Positions 10,790 to 21,548 of a stretch of DNA of 64,000 nt are shown here, one piece after another (position 1 is the first letter of the stretch; each line of letters begins with the position of its first letter). This DNA is from Centroberyx gerrardi (taxonomy: Eukaryota > Chordata > Actinopteri > Beryciformes > Berycidae), in contig NC_136001.1 in NCBI RefSeq assembly GCF_048128805.1, positions 2,539,501-2,603,500 of the forward strand. The letters are read 5' to 3'. Below the pieces are notes generated by a model. It made no database searches. It saw only the letters and a program-made list of their open reading frames with translations, and was not told where the DNA came from. The position numbers and the translations under genes are program-made.

Positions 10790-13700
10790 TCACTCCAGAA
10801 GCTTGTTTTTTAGGAATTGTGCCTTGGACGACAACCTCTGCCCATTCAGATTTAGAAGAATCTTCTGCAGGACTTCAAAAGTGCATTTGAGCTCTGGTGG
10901 GTAGCTTAGGTTCAAACAGTATATCAGTCCAAATAACAGAGCGCAAGCATTCGCAATGTCCCTCAAATCACTGAGGACCTCCACACCTTCAATCAGGACA
11001 CCGATGTCCTCTGGGTCATCTCCGGGCTCCGCACCTTCCTTCTGTATGGCATACACTCCCATCACAGTTTGCTCCATGGATGTGTTGGCCTCAGTGTCTG
11101 TGTCCTGTGGAGTAAAATATAACAAATACATTTTTTGCATAAAACTGGCCTGCCATTGCCTTAAGAACCATGTCAAAGCCCACCTGCAGTTTCCTAGAGG
11201 AACTGGGTGGACCAGCTAAGATGTTGGACAGTTTTTTCTTTATATATAATTTGCATCTTTAAGCTATTGTGAGATTTCAATTGATCAAAATGTGTAAGAG
11301 ACAAACGTATGGAGAGCAGCAGGTGTCATGGAGAAAAAACGTATTTGTGTGCACAAATTAAAAGATTGTACTCTTGAATTAGTAATTCATGCTCTCAAAT
11401 TAACAGAACATGACATTAAACAATAGATGACATTTATGTTTACGAGATGTAAAAGATAACACAATGTTACTCAACAGGCAAACAGGCTCAAGCCAGTATA
11501 TGGTGTCACACATCTGTCCGAAAATAAAAACAAAACTGCATGTAATCTAAATAGCTCATTTAGATCACATTGTCCATGGTCGCACAATTGTCACTGTTTA
11601 TTTTGCACTGCGTTAGGTTACACAATGGTATATGTGCAACTGATAGCAGCCAAAGCCAACCATTATTGCTGAAAGAGTGTCAAATGCAGCATCACAGCTG
11701 TATATATTAAAAAAAAAAAAAAAAAAATGTTGACAAGGAAAAATGGAATCAGTGTGATAGCCAAATTTAATTAATATGAAGAAATGAATTCAGTATTTTG
11801 TAGGCACTTCAATACCCAAACATAGCTGCTAGTCTGCTGCTAACACACACTACTGCTGCTACAGTAACCAGACACTGGTTAGGGTGTTAGCTGCAGACTC
11901 ATTAGATTATCAAACCATTGACGATATGATCAAAAGGAGCTGCTTGGATAAAATTTGATGCAGTTTTGTTTTTTGGACAGAGATGCATACGTGGATACAC
12001 TTGATTTGAACTGTTAAATGAGTTGTCTTAAACATCCCTTAAACATGTTAAAATGGCAACAATATGTTCCTGAATTTCCCCTCTGGGGATCAACGAAGGC
12101 TTATTTTATCTTAATGCTGTGTTCTGTTCTTTTGTGGGGTTTTTTATTAGTGTGCAGGAATTATGTATTATTTTCTCCATGACACCTCCCCGGCTCTGTA
12201 CAAAATATATTGAAATGGTTAATATTGTTTTAGGACGTTTAAAACCAATACGTTTAGAAAATGCCAAATTCTGTCTCTAGTTTCCAACCTCACAGACATT
12301 TGAGAATTAGCAGATGAAGAAAAACAAGGACAAAGCACAATGTGTTTTAGTTGTACAGGGTTTCAAATGTATGTTTTGCTGTTTAATATCATTTATCACC
12401 CTTAATTTCTGCTGTGAATTTAACATATCAAGCAAGTGAATATGTGCTTTCTCCGACTGGTCTGCGGCTACTTTGTCACACCTAGTGTATGTAACTCACC
12501 ATATAATCCTTCACAAGTTTCTCATGGTCTTCGTTCAGGTAGATGCACAAGGACTTGAGGATGCATGCTCGTCTTGTATGTATTGTGTCATCCTGAGAAA
12601 GAAAAAAAGGAACCCATTCTGACAATATTCAGCATTTTAGGCAGCGGTTTGAAAAAAGAACTCCGCAGTCTTGACGGCAAACTGCAAGTTTGATGATTCC
12701 TAAGTTTTGAGCATGGTTATTGTGTGGTAGACAATACTTTGGTGTCAGGAGCCCAAAAGGCAAGTACTCAACATCTATACGAGAACCAAATCAGACACGA
12801 AATGAGACACACACACACACTGAGAGAGAGAGACGCACACACACGGTAGTTTTTCATTCTAACCAAAAAGTTCACCATGTGATTTTACCAATTACTTCCT
12901 CATCTCTGGCTGAAGCTGATGTAATCAGTATCACATGATTAAGTTTTGATTAAGTGAAAACATGCATACTCTTGGCACTGTTGCCTACCATATGTATAGA
13001 GAATTATGCTCATGCAATTGTCATGACAGGGGCATAAAAAGTCTTTTATAAGCATAGGTCTACCCATTTTAATACAAACCTTGGAGATGGCCACCATGAG
13101 ATGTCTAATTTTTCTTCCAGCCACGCCACCTTTGCCTCGAAAGATCTCCATCATGCGTGGTGAGTACCGGTCGAGCTCAGCAAAGAATGTAGATAGCAGA
13201 GGTACAGTTGATATGCGCATGAACTCTTTATCGATCTGAAAAACATTAACAATACACTTGTCACTCACCCTATCAGAACATCACAATATACAACACAGGA
13301 AGGATGAACAATGAATTACTAGCCGTTTGATCACTATATTATATAGATATCAGTGAGGAGAGAAACAGTCAACTACTAAATATTACGTTACCCATATCCT
13401 TGTTTTTGGTCAACACTATTATATTTGATTTGACATTATCTTCCTGTTCTTGTGTGTGCACACTCTGGGCATACATAAAACCTCAGCACATATAGGACAT
13501 GCACCTCTTTCACAGTGAAAAGAGCTGGCCATCTGCTTTTGAAATCTGCAACCAAGGGCTGTCCTTGAAGAACTTCTTGCCTTCTGTATGAGAAAGTCTT
13601 CTCCATTTTCTCTGTCACTGTATGGTCATTGTTTCTCTTCTTAATCTCTGAAAGCAGCGCAATTCTCTCCTTTTCCAGACTGTCAGTGGTTTCTCCTTTT

Positions 13701-14518
13701 GGATGCTGCGGACAGTAATTGACTTCTGCCCTTCTGGGCTTTTTCACATTCAACGCTGCCAGACATTTCTCTTGGGCCTTGTTCTTTAGTGAATTTATCG
13801 TCACCTCAGCACACCCCAGGCCTCTTAGTTTGGTCCGGAAGTTGGCCATTTTATACTTAAGGCTAATCTTCCACCCGTAACAGCCATTGAAGGATCCCTG
13901 CTCCCTCAGACAAGGATGCTTCTTCACAAGGGCTTCTGCAACATCATTCACATCATTGTCAGTTGGGTAGGCTTTGAATTTAATAATTTCTTCTGCCAGT
14001 CGTTCCAAAATGTGGGATTTCAGTTTCGGTGAGGGGCTCAAATGAGTTCCACTAGCACTGCACTCAGCATTGGCCTTTTCAAGTTGCAGTTCAGCCTCAT
14101 AGCTGAAACGAGGGACTGTAAAGACACTTGGCCAAACCCACAGCCTTGCAGATGGCGATGAACCTGAAGATGAAGCGGGCTCTGTATTGTCCGTGTCAAC
14201 CGAGGAGATTGATGAGGAATCTGTTGGGCCCAAGCCTGCTAGAGGTTGACGTGTCATTGCTTCATCTTCTGTATAACTTTGCAAGTAGACCACCTTTATA
14301 GTTGCTTTGTCATTTATTTCGGAGATCACCGACAGGTTAATGAACTCATTACCAAAATCAGCATCTTGATACTGAAGCCGAAAATCTTGTTGCAATCCAA
14401 AACTTGTCTTTATTGTCTGGCACAATTCCTCTATGGAGTCCGGTATCCCTGCTGGCAGAATTAGCTTCCTGGCATCATCTTCACCAAGGATGATCCTCAG
14501 TCTTATGGGCTGGGTCAT
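10790..14518 (-). CDS. Inner gene B: PB1-like / SAMD3-like transposon-carried protein
   Basis: Four exons, all phase 0 with consensus splice sites: 14518-13505, 13235-13080, 12592-12500 and 11104-10790. They encode 525 aa. Residues 3-75 resemble a PB1-type beta-grasp domain, with a conserved basic N-terminal strand and an acidic DADFGNEFI segment like an OPCA motif. The middle holds VPRFSYEAELQL, HPCLREQGSFNGCYGW and a Lys/Arg-rich stretch with KKPRRAEVNYCP. The C-terminus includes DIGVLIEGVEVL and a hydrophobic ALLFGLIYCLNL segment. The overall pattern recalls many teleost proteins annotated as SAMD3-like, whose function is unknown. I see no clear SAM domain. A splice acceptor ends at 14528, just before the start codon, and pairs with a donor just after the gene A stop. 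It may be an accessory DNA-binding or assembly factor; that is inference. A diverged copy sits at 24330-28124. Confidence 0.8.
11220..12499. other. Intron 3 of inner gene B
   Basis: AT-rich intron sequence between the exon 3 donor at 12499 and the exon 4 acceptor. An A-run lies at 11710-11727. At about 12066-12118 the sequence TGAATTTCCCCTCTGGGGATCAA followed by a TTATCTTA end matches the 3' tail seen in many fish LINE/SINE families, so a short retroposon fragment is likely. Nothing else is recognised. Confidence 0.45.
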
Positions 14519-14654
14519 TGTGTAGACCTAAACAATAAAAAAAAAACAACAACAACAACACTAGTTGAATATTTCACATACAAAAAACTCAGAGGCACTT
14601 ATAATAATTTATAATTAGACAAGTATATACATGTGGGTGTATGTGTATACATGG

Positions 14655-14760
14655 TAGGGTTGGGCGATGTCTACCAAATTGGCATATGACGATGTCCACA
14701 GTGAAACATCGCGATGGACGATGATATCGTTGTGTGTGTGGGGGGGGGGGGGGGTGATTT
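14655..14760. repeat. Fragment of a hAT-type MITE with G-run
   Basis: The start TAGGGTTGGGCGATGTC resembles the termini of common fish hAT MITEs, followed by GATGATATCGTTG and a run of 14 G. The other terminus is not found, so this is a truncated fragment. Confidence 0.4.
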
Positions 14761-14961
14761 TATAGACGAACAAGAAAAGATGTTCTTCCATATGTCCGTA
14801 ATGAAACGGACAAGGCTCTCATGTGAGCTGCTCTGGTACTAAAATGTTTATATATACTTTCTTTTATACTTTTTACATGTATGTAGCCTATGTTGGGTAT
14901 TAATTACTATTTCTATTTTTTGCACATTTGAGCCCACAGCCCATCCTCACCTATTCACCTG

Positions 14962-16310
14962 GGGCCTCATTTATAAAACTGTGCGTAGGATTCACATCAA
15001 AAGGTTGTGTACGGACGAAACACAGAAAGTGCTTACGCACAAAAATATTCTGATTTATAACAGTGCGCACGCACATCCTACGCCGGTTTCGCTTTATAAA
15101 TTACAATCAACTCGAAATGTTGCGCATGTGCGCGAGCCTCATACTCCGCCCCTTAACTCCCACAATTAACCATATATGGTCAATGAAACGCCCTGAATGA
15201 ATACTGATGTGTATGTAAATGTACTTGTCATTCCATTCTCTGTGTGAGAAATTGGCAAAGCCGAACCAGACGGAAAAGAGAAATGTCCCCGGTGGCCTCA
15301 GTTCGGGCGTCACCAACCAGAAACAGTTTGTTGAGTGGCAGCATGTCACAGCAGTATTTAATGCTGCAGCAAAATAAAAAAGAAATTGTCCGATATAAAA
15401 GGTTGACGCCAAGAAGCGCATTGGACTGTTGTGTCAGCACCACCGGCGGGGCGAGGAGATACCGGAGCTCTCTCCTCTTGAACGTTACACCTCGATGACG
15501 GGGGAAACCCTATTTAGTGGCATTGTGCCAGAAAAACAGCATGACACTGACTTAACGTTAGAGAGGAAGATGAGATGCTGCTACGATACCCAGGTATCGT
15601 AAATGTGCCTTTTGTTTTTGGAAAGAGTGAACGTAACCACGCACTCAGCATTTCACATTCATTTGATTTTAATAAAAAACGCATAGACAAGTTCTGTATT
15701 CTCGTTTTCTGACTCGGGGATCAGACAGTGTGTGACCGGGGTGAACAGCTGGCTGTAGAGGACGCTGCGCCTGGCACCGGCATCTCCAATGCGCCCCGTG
15801 CGTCATAACGCATAATTATTTATTACCTTGAGACATCCAGTCCAATTGCCTAACACCTTGAATTTGTCAGATTTAATTGTGACAAACTGGGTCTCTGCTA
15901 AAAGACTGTAATGCACTTACTTGAGACTAATTCACACCATGTCAGCCTATAATGACATGTAGATGCTTTTTGGACAAATGATCGGCTTTCAAACTAAAGC
16001 AACAAAGACACTATTTAGTTGTAGCCTAGACGTTCTTCCGACAAGGAATATTATTATTAGAGGGGTTTCTAAGTTGATGTGGAGTCGGCCTGGAAGTTAA
16101 CTGAGTGTAAAATGCCACTTTTTGCTTTATTTTACTGCTTTGCTATGTCAGTCGCCGTTTCCCACTGTCTCCAAAATGTGCACACGCATGGGTCAAAGTT
16201 TCCGTGGCGGTGCGCACATTATCCCGTCAAAGTTTGTTTTTTATAAAAGTTTGCTTAGAAAGTGGCGTAAGCCTTCTTTTGTGCGTACGCAACGTTTATA
16301 AATGAGGCCC
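14962..16310 (+). mobile_element. Harbinger-like non-autonomous element with Myb/SANT relic
   Basis: Terminal repeats GGGCCTCATTTATAAA and its reverse complement are flanked by CTG at 14959-14961 and 16311-16313, a 3-bp duplication typical of PIF/Harbinger elements. A degraded plus-strand frame at about 15285-15570 retains pieces such as GVTNQKQFVEWQHV, DAKKRI and PELSPLERYTSM that resemble the Myb/SANT-like DNA-binding protein of vertebrate Harbinger transposons, with stops. No DDE transposase is seen, so it needs help from elsewhere. It lies in the intron between inner genes A and B. Confidence 0.75.
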
Positions 16311-16313
16311 CTG

Positions 16314-17158
16314 GTCTTTCCTTACTTTTCCTCCCTATAGCCTATGCTTAAGCAACCTCATTAAGCAGATCATCTGATTCTAAAAAAATATTTCAAATAC
16401 TAGTCATAGTAATGTAACTGCAGAATATACCAGTGAGTGAAATAAAAAAAAAAATTAAAAAAAAGGCAGCCAGCCCAGCGGATGTGAGCGGATTAGGTAC
16501 GTTTTAATCCTCAATTTTGCAATACAAATAAACTCACCCCCTGATTTACTAAGGCGCAGCCAATGAGCCAAGATGTAAACAAGTTCAAAACACCAGTGCC
16601 CAATTGCTTTCTTGTGTGGCTGAGGGTCAAAAACATTAAAATTGACCTTCTTAATGTAATGTAAAGGATACATAATAATGAAAATCCAGGTATCAAGGTA
16701 GTGTATGGGCTTTGATTGTACAGACATATTGTGCTAAGCAGAGCTGTACTTGATTGACAGAAAAATAAATCAGCAACAATTCTTTTAATTATTTAGTCAT
16801 TTAATTAAATTATCAAGCAAAAATTCTGAACATTCTTTGGTCCTAGCTTCTCAAATGTGATCATTTGCTGTCTTATAATGTAAATTAATATCTTTTGGTT
16901 TTGGACTGTTGGTTGGAAAAAATAATTTCAATTTGTCACCTTGGGCTCTAGGAAATTGTGATTGGACAAGGACAAATGGAAAAGTGCATTTTTCACTATT
17001 GTCTTACATTTTGTAAGTTAATGACGGATTAGTTAAAAAATAATAAATACATTAATTGATCATTAAAATAATAAGTTGCAGCCCTACTGCAAAGCATGAT
17101 TTTACGACTTACTGTGCCATGTGATGTGTGGGAAAAATACTTACAAATATTACTCCAG
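16314..17158 (-). other. Part of the inner A-B intron
   Basis: AT-rich intronic sequence without coding signal. On the minus strand a strong donor GTAAGT (17144-17139) lies 14 bases after the gene A stop codon. The matching acceptor is TTTAG ending at 14528, immediately before the gene B start. Confidence 0.5.
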
Positions 17159-19861
17159 TTATCCCTGTAAGTTAGTGTGTCTCTTCAGAGTAACCAGACG
17201 CAGGCCTCCAACTGAATAGGCAGCTAATGGGTAGTCATCAAGTAGTTCCCCATGCTCAATCAGAGCCACCTCTCTCACATGTGACGTGTGAAGTTCAAAA
17301 GCTCTAAAGTGCTCTCTATACCAAGCAGAGAACTTTTTCACAATAAAATATATCTTGCCTTGCAAAATACAAATCTGCAGAATTTCAGCAAACTCTGGCA
17401 GACCAAATAATTGCCCATGGACAACAATCATTCCTTTGTTGTAGTTCATACCATTGTATGACACACTTTTTGTAATATGGACATCAGTCTCATCTGGTAA
17501 TCTTTGCTTAATAGCAATTGCAATGTCACTGTGCAAAACATCAATTGGTACTGATGAGACACTAGTTACCACCAAAGGTGTCCTATGGTCAGAAGAATGC
17601 AAGTCAGAGGCAATCATGAGCTGATGTTTTCTGGCAAGTGTGAGAGGTATGTTTTTAAAACAGTTGGTATGACGAGCAATCTGTTTAAAGAAACTATGTT
17701 TCGCCTCAAATCTCATTGTCCGTTTATGGACAAGAGGCCCAAAGAGGCGAATCATAACAGGGTAATGCTCCAAATAATGATGTTTAGGGAGAAGACGGTC
17801 GTTTGGAAAAAGCTCTTGGTATCTCTGGCGATGTTCACTGATTTTGCACTCAAGATATGAAATCGACTCATCAGAGTGGACAGGGGCTACGACAAGCTCC
17901 ACTATGTCCTTGAGATCCAAAACAACATGCCATGTAGGTTCATCCTCTGGAACAAGTGGACCAATAATCAGAGGCAACAATCGAAGCAGAGCCCAATTTT
18001 CATGTGCATTTCCACCAATGCTTTTTTTTACTGAGAAGGTCTGTGGTATTGCGTGAGGCCGATTGGTTTTATCTCCCCATTTGTACTTGAAATTTTGGAT
18101 CAAATTGTTAAGTTTTTCTAATGTGAAATACTTTTTAGAGATCCAAAGAGAAAAACAATGAGCAAGCTCCACAGGTATTATGCCCTCAAACAGATCATGT
18201 GCTACATCTGAAGGGTAGCCGGCAGTGACATGAAAATGGGTGAGATTCTTACTCAAAACACAATCCCGTTTAACTCCACAGTGCGCACTTGCTGTTTCCA
18301 GTGCATACTTCAAATGGGCTTCATGAAGTTCCCGCGTTCTACGCTCAAAAACACCAGCAGTCAATGACTGAATTTCTGATTTTTTAGCTGTGCAGAATCT
18401 ACAGATGTATTCACCAGAAAAACTTTCTACAAAACCTGCCAGCCCATGGGCTCCTAGGTTGTCAGCTATTACGCAATTCACAGTGCCTTTGATACACTCG
18501 TTCAACTGACTGATGAACACACCATGTTGCTCCAAAATTAGCAAATCTTTCAAAAGTGGATCCAACACTTTTTCAAACCCAAATGTCCTCACATCTTCAC
18601 TTTTACAAAGAACAGCCAAATAAATGGATGAGAGAGCAGAATGAGAGCCAGGAGGCAAATTGCCCAAGACCCAATATACACCACAAAGCTTATGCTTTTT
18701 GCGTGAGGTCCCAAGAGGATTACAAACCTCAAAATCGTCAATATAAAGTTTTATGGAAATTCTCAACTCCTCAACAGCTAGAAAGCTATTTGTTTCATAA
18801 TGCTCACCATCTCGAAAAGACCTGTAAACCCGCTGATCACTACGCAAATCCTTTCTATTTTCTTGAGCTATTTGTTCTTCAATCACTTTATCTAGTAATT
18901 TATTGTGACTCAGTATTTCCTGCAATAACTGTAATAAAGGGATGTACTGAAATGACCTCCTTTGGTCTACAGATAAAAAATACTCAACAGGCTCTACAAC
19001 CCTAAAATTTAGCTTGTAGTATTTTTTTCTTTTAAAAGAAGTGGCAAGAGGGCCACACTTTCCCAAAATTTTAGCCACAGGGTTAGAAACACACACAGAA
19101 TTGGCAAGTTCTTCAATAACAGCCTGACCAATATGGACGTTATGGCTTTTGAAAATTTCTGTAACTGTACGCTTTGTGACAGGCGCACAAGCTGAACTTA
19201 ACAAAAAATGCAACTCTTCCAATAACTCATCTACTCCTTTTGCTGGAATATGAAATATATGTTCCAACTTCAACAATATTACTGCTATTTTCCGCTCAAT
19301 TAGTTCTGGCAGATTTTCAACAGCACCATCATCACTTTCTGTCACTGACTCAGTTTCAACTTCACCATATGATACATCAGCAGTACAGCCAGCCCTCACA
19401 TTATCAGAGGTATCTGACACTTGCACCGGGTCCACAAATGCAACTACACTGGCTTTTAAATCTTTCAGTGTGTGTGGATGATGCTTCCTCTTTTTGTGTG
19501 TATAAAATGTACTGTAAATATTTGTCTTGAAAGGGCAACCAAGAAACACACAACTAACTGTCTCGTTACTTCGCAGATGTGTTCCAATATGAACAAAAAA
19601 ATCTCTCTCTGTGGAGAGATCACTGCATTCACATAACTCGCATCTAAAAGTTACTGAACTGGAAGCTGTCTGTGTAAACTGAGATGAATGAGCTTTATAG
19701 ACATGGCTGTTGAGCCCACTCCACGTCTTGAATGTGCATGGACAATTTACATATATGCACAAATAATGTTGGCCTCTTCCATAATGATGATGTAGTTTGT
19801 AATGTTTAAGCAATTTGTACCTACTAGTCTCTCTGGCGACACAATGTTTGCACTGCCACAT
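17159..19861 (-). CDS. Inner gene A: C2H2-finger transposase-like protein
   Basis: An uninterrupted 900-residue frame begins with MWQCKHC. Four C2H2 finger-like modules occupy about residues 4-25, 35-58, 74-95 and 104-127. An acidic, weakly conserved region follows to about 290. The conserved core includes LYIDDFEVCNPLG (about 370-385, candidate first catalytic Asp), CVIADNLGAH (about 463-472, candidate second Asp), ICRFC (about 485, a CxxC as in CMC-type transposases), DVAHDLFEGI (about 557, candidate Glu) and KHHYLEHYP (about 695). This layout fits an RNase H-like DDE transposase with an inserted domain; the catalytic assignment is inference. The start is supported by an acceptor (TTTCAG) seven bases upstream and by the aligned outer copy. 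The fingers probably bind the terminal or subterminal repeats. No frameshift or stop is present, so the protein may be functional. Confidence 0.8.
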   Translation of the reverse strand: MWQCKHCVARETSRYKLLKHYKLHHHYGRGQHYLCIYVNCPCTFKTWSGLNSHVYKAHSSQFTQTASSSVTFRCELCECSDLSTERDFFVHIGTHLRSNETVSCVFLGCPFKTNIYSTFYTHKKRKHHPHTLKDLKASVVAFVDPVQVSDTSDNVRAGCTADVSYGEVETESVTESDDGAVENLPELIERKIAVILLKLEHIFHIPAKGVDELLEELHFLLSSACAPVTKRTVTEIFKSHNVHIGQAVIEELANSVCVSNPVAKILGKCGPLATSFKRKKYYKLNFRVVEPVEYFLSVDQRRSFQYIPLLQLLQEILSHNKLLDKVIEEQIAQENRKDLRSDQRVYRSFRDGEHYETNSFLAVEELRISIKLYIDDFEVCNPLGTSRKKHKLCGVYWVLGNLPPGSHSALSSIYLAVLCKSEDVRTFGFEKVLDPLLKDLLILEQHGVFISQLNECIKGTVNCVIADNLGAHGLAGFVESFSGEYICRFCTAKKSEIQSLTAGVFERRTRELHEAHLKYALETASAHCGVKRDCVLSKNLTHFHVTAGYPSDVAHDLFEGIIPVELAHCFSLWISKKYFTLEKLNNLIQNFKYKWGDKTNRPHAIPQTFSVKKSIGGNAHENWALLRLLPLIIGPLVPEDEPTWHVVLDLKDIVELVVAPVHSDESISYLECKISEHRQRYQELFPNDRLLPKHHYLEHYPVMIRLFGPLVHKRTMRFEAKHSFFKQIARHTNCFKNIPLTLARKHQLMIASDLHSSDHRTPLVVTSVSSVPIDVLHSDIAIAIKQRLPDETDVHITKSVSYNGMNYNKGMIVVHGQLFGLPEFAEILQICILQGKIYFIVKKFSAWYREHFRAFELHTSHVREVALIEHGELLDDYPLAAYSVGGLRLVTLKRHTNLQG

Positions 19862-21533
19862 ACGTCACTGAAAGAAAAGAAAAAAAATACATTAGCAAAT
19901 GATAAAAATAAATATACCGTATTTGCTCAAATACAAAATACCCAAATAAACCTCAAAAGTGTAAATATGTATATGTACATATGATAACAGATAAACAATA
20001 ATATGACAAAAATATTCACTTACCATGTATTGTCGAGGAGGTGCATACAAATCTCAGAGCATGGGGACACTGCTTTATTTTGTGATGTATTTCTAGTAAA
20101 AAGATAAATTGTTTTAAAAAGTTAATACAACAGAAGTAATATTTCTATTGTAGTAGTATAGTATTACAATATCTATAATTACATACACTGAAATTTGAAG
20201 ACTGTTACTCATGTAGAGGACCAGAGAGCAGAAAAACATGCAATATTCCACCTAATTTAATAGATTCTGAATTCTAGAATTGTAAAAGGGCCAAATATGA
20301 TTTCCATGACTGACCAATGAAGACCAAATAAGTAAAGCGATTTCAGTTTGCTTGGCAAGGACATGTGTCTTCATCAAGATAAGACATACAGCAGCATCAC
20401 AGCTTTCATAGCATCATAGTTTCCTATAATATTTTGTATATTAGTTTATGGTATTTTGTATATCTGTGGATAGAGTTGAGTGTGTGGCAGATTTACAAGG
20501 TTTAGACAGGATTTACACAGCCTTTTGCTACCTTCCCAGAACTGCAGCTCCAAACGGTCGGGAGATCTCTGGTTTTAAGCTAACGTTATTTAGCCTGGCT
20601 CCTAGCTGAAAAACTTAATTAGCCATCACAAACGCCGGTAGAGAGACGCGGTCATACATGCACATTTATTTCTTAGGCAGTAAACGAAACACATGGGTCC
20701 GTGTTGCGCTATAACTTGAGCTTCTCTGGACATTGAATACTGACTAACAGTAATTTAACCTCTCTAAACACAATGATTTACCATGGCTATGACTAAATCC
20801 TGGCACTCCCGCCCACACACCGTGTCTCTCTCATGGCAGAGCCGCTAGCCTGGCTACAATGAACACGTGGGCTATTACCTTCACTGAAATGAGTGTTAAA
20901 TTGAGTGTTTATTGATTTGCTGGTTGCAGGTTTATTTTTCCGCACCGCGGTTCAGTGGCAGACGTTTTTGCATGGAGCACAAAAAAAGCAATTTTGAGAG
21001 ATAATGTACCCAGGGTGTAAATAAATAAAACCTAGCCATAGCAAAGTTGAGCTAGCGTTAACTGTGAGAAACACAAGTGACAAAATTCATGTTAGAAAAC
21101 TATCCAACTAAGAAATGTCTCACAAATGTCTAATAACTACTATTTATCACTCACCCTATTAAACTAAATACATTCATGTAGATGCATGTGAATTACTTAC
21201 CCTTAATATCAAGGATGCCAAACGATTAGGTGAGAGTACTCCTGCACATGACCTCCTTGGTGCTGGTTAGCTAGTTAACGTCCATGAAACGCCCGACTTC
21301 CGCTTCTACGAACTTTTTCTGATTCCGGTAGGCGTGGAGCATGCGCAATATCAGAGTCATTGTTTTGAGGGACCTCATTCTCATTGGATTGACATTAATG
21401 AATTTAATTCATCAGACTGTTCTTAGAATCATGTACAACAAACAAGAATGAATCATTTAATGAACATAAACACGATTAATTCATTTAATGCTAACATATT
21501 TCTAGTTTGCTAATCAAACACATGCCCTAGTTG
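19862..21533 (-). promoter_or_regulatory. Promoter and leader exons of inner transposon
   Basis: Reading minus, a non-coding exon at 20092-20024 is bounded by TTTACTAG and GTAAGT and feeds the acceptor just upstream of gene A. Another donor (GTAAGT at 21200-21195) marks the end of a first exon starting somewhere near 21330. The sequence from 20520 to 21320 is richer in CpG and carries GCTAACGTTA-like motifs similar to those in the outer promoter. From 21360 to 21533 it is AT-rich subterminal sequence with imperfect repeats of GAATTAAT/AATCATT. Confidence 0.5.
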
Positions 21534-21548
21534 ATTTTTTTGAGTGTA

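Larger units (their letters stand above)
8723..21546 (-). mobile_element. Two-gene DNA transposon, inner copy (apparently intact)
   Basis: Perfect 13-bp terminal inverted repeats CACTCAAAAAAAT lie at 8723-8735 and 21534-21546, flanked by TA at 8721-8722 and 21547-21548. Deleting the element and one TA rejoins outer gene A in frame, and the predicted junction matches the corresponding inner protein segment, so the boundaries are precise. The 12.8-kb element carries gene A (17159-19861) and gene B (10790-14518), both minus and both open, plus a Harbinger-like insertion of 1.35 kb in the A-B intron. It has inserted in the opposite direction to its host relative. Proteins of the two copies are roughly 60 percent identical by eye in the conserved core, so they belong to different families of one lineage. 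Confidence 0.88.

Noticed and set aside
17159..19861. Gene A as a domesticated host zinc-finger gene
   Set aside because: It lies inside precise terminal repeats with a target duplication and has a nearby decayed relative in another element, so a transposon gene is the simpler reading.
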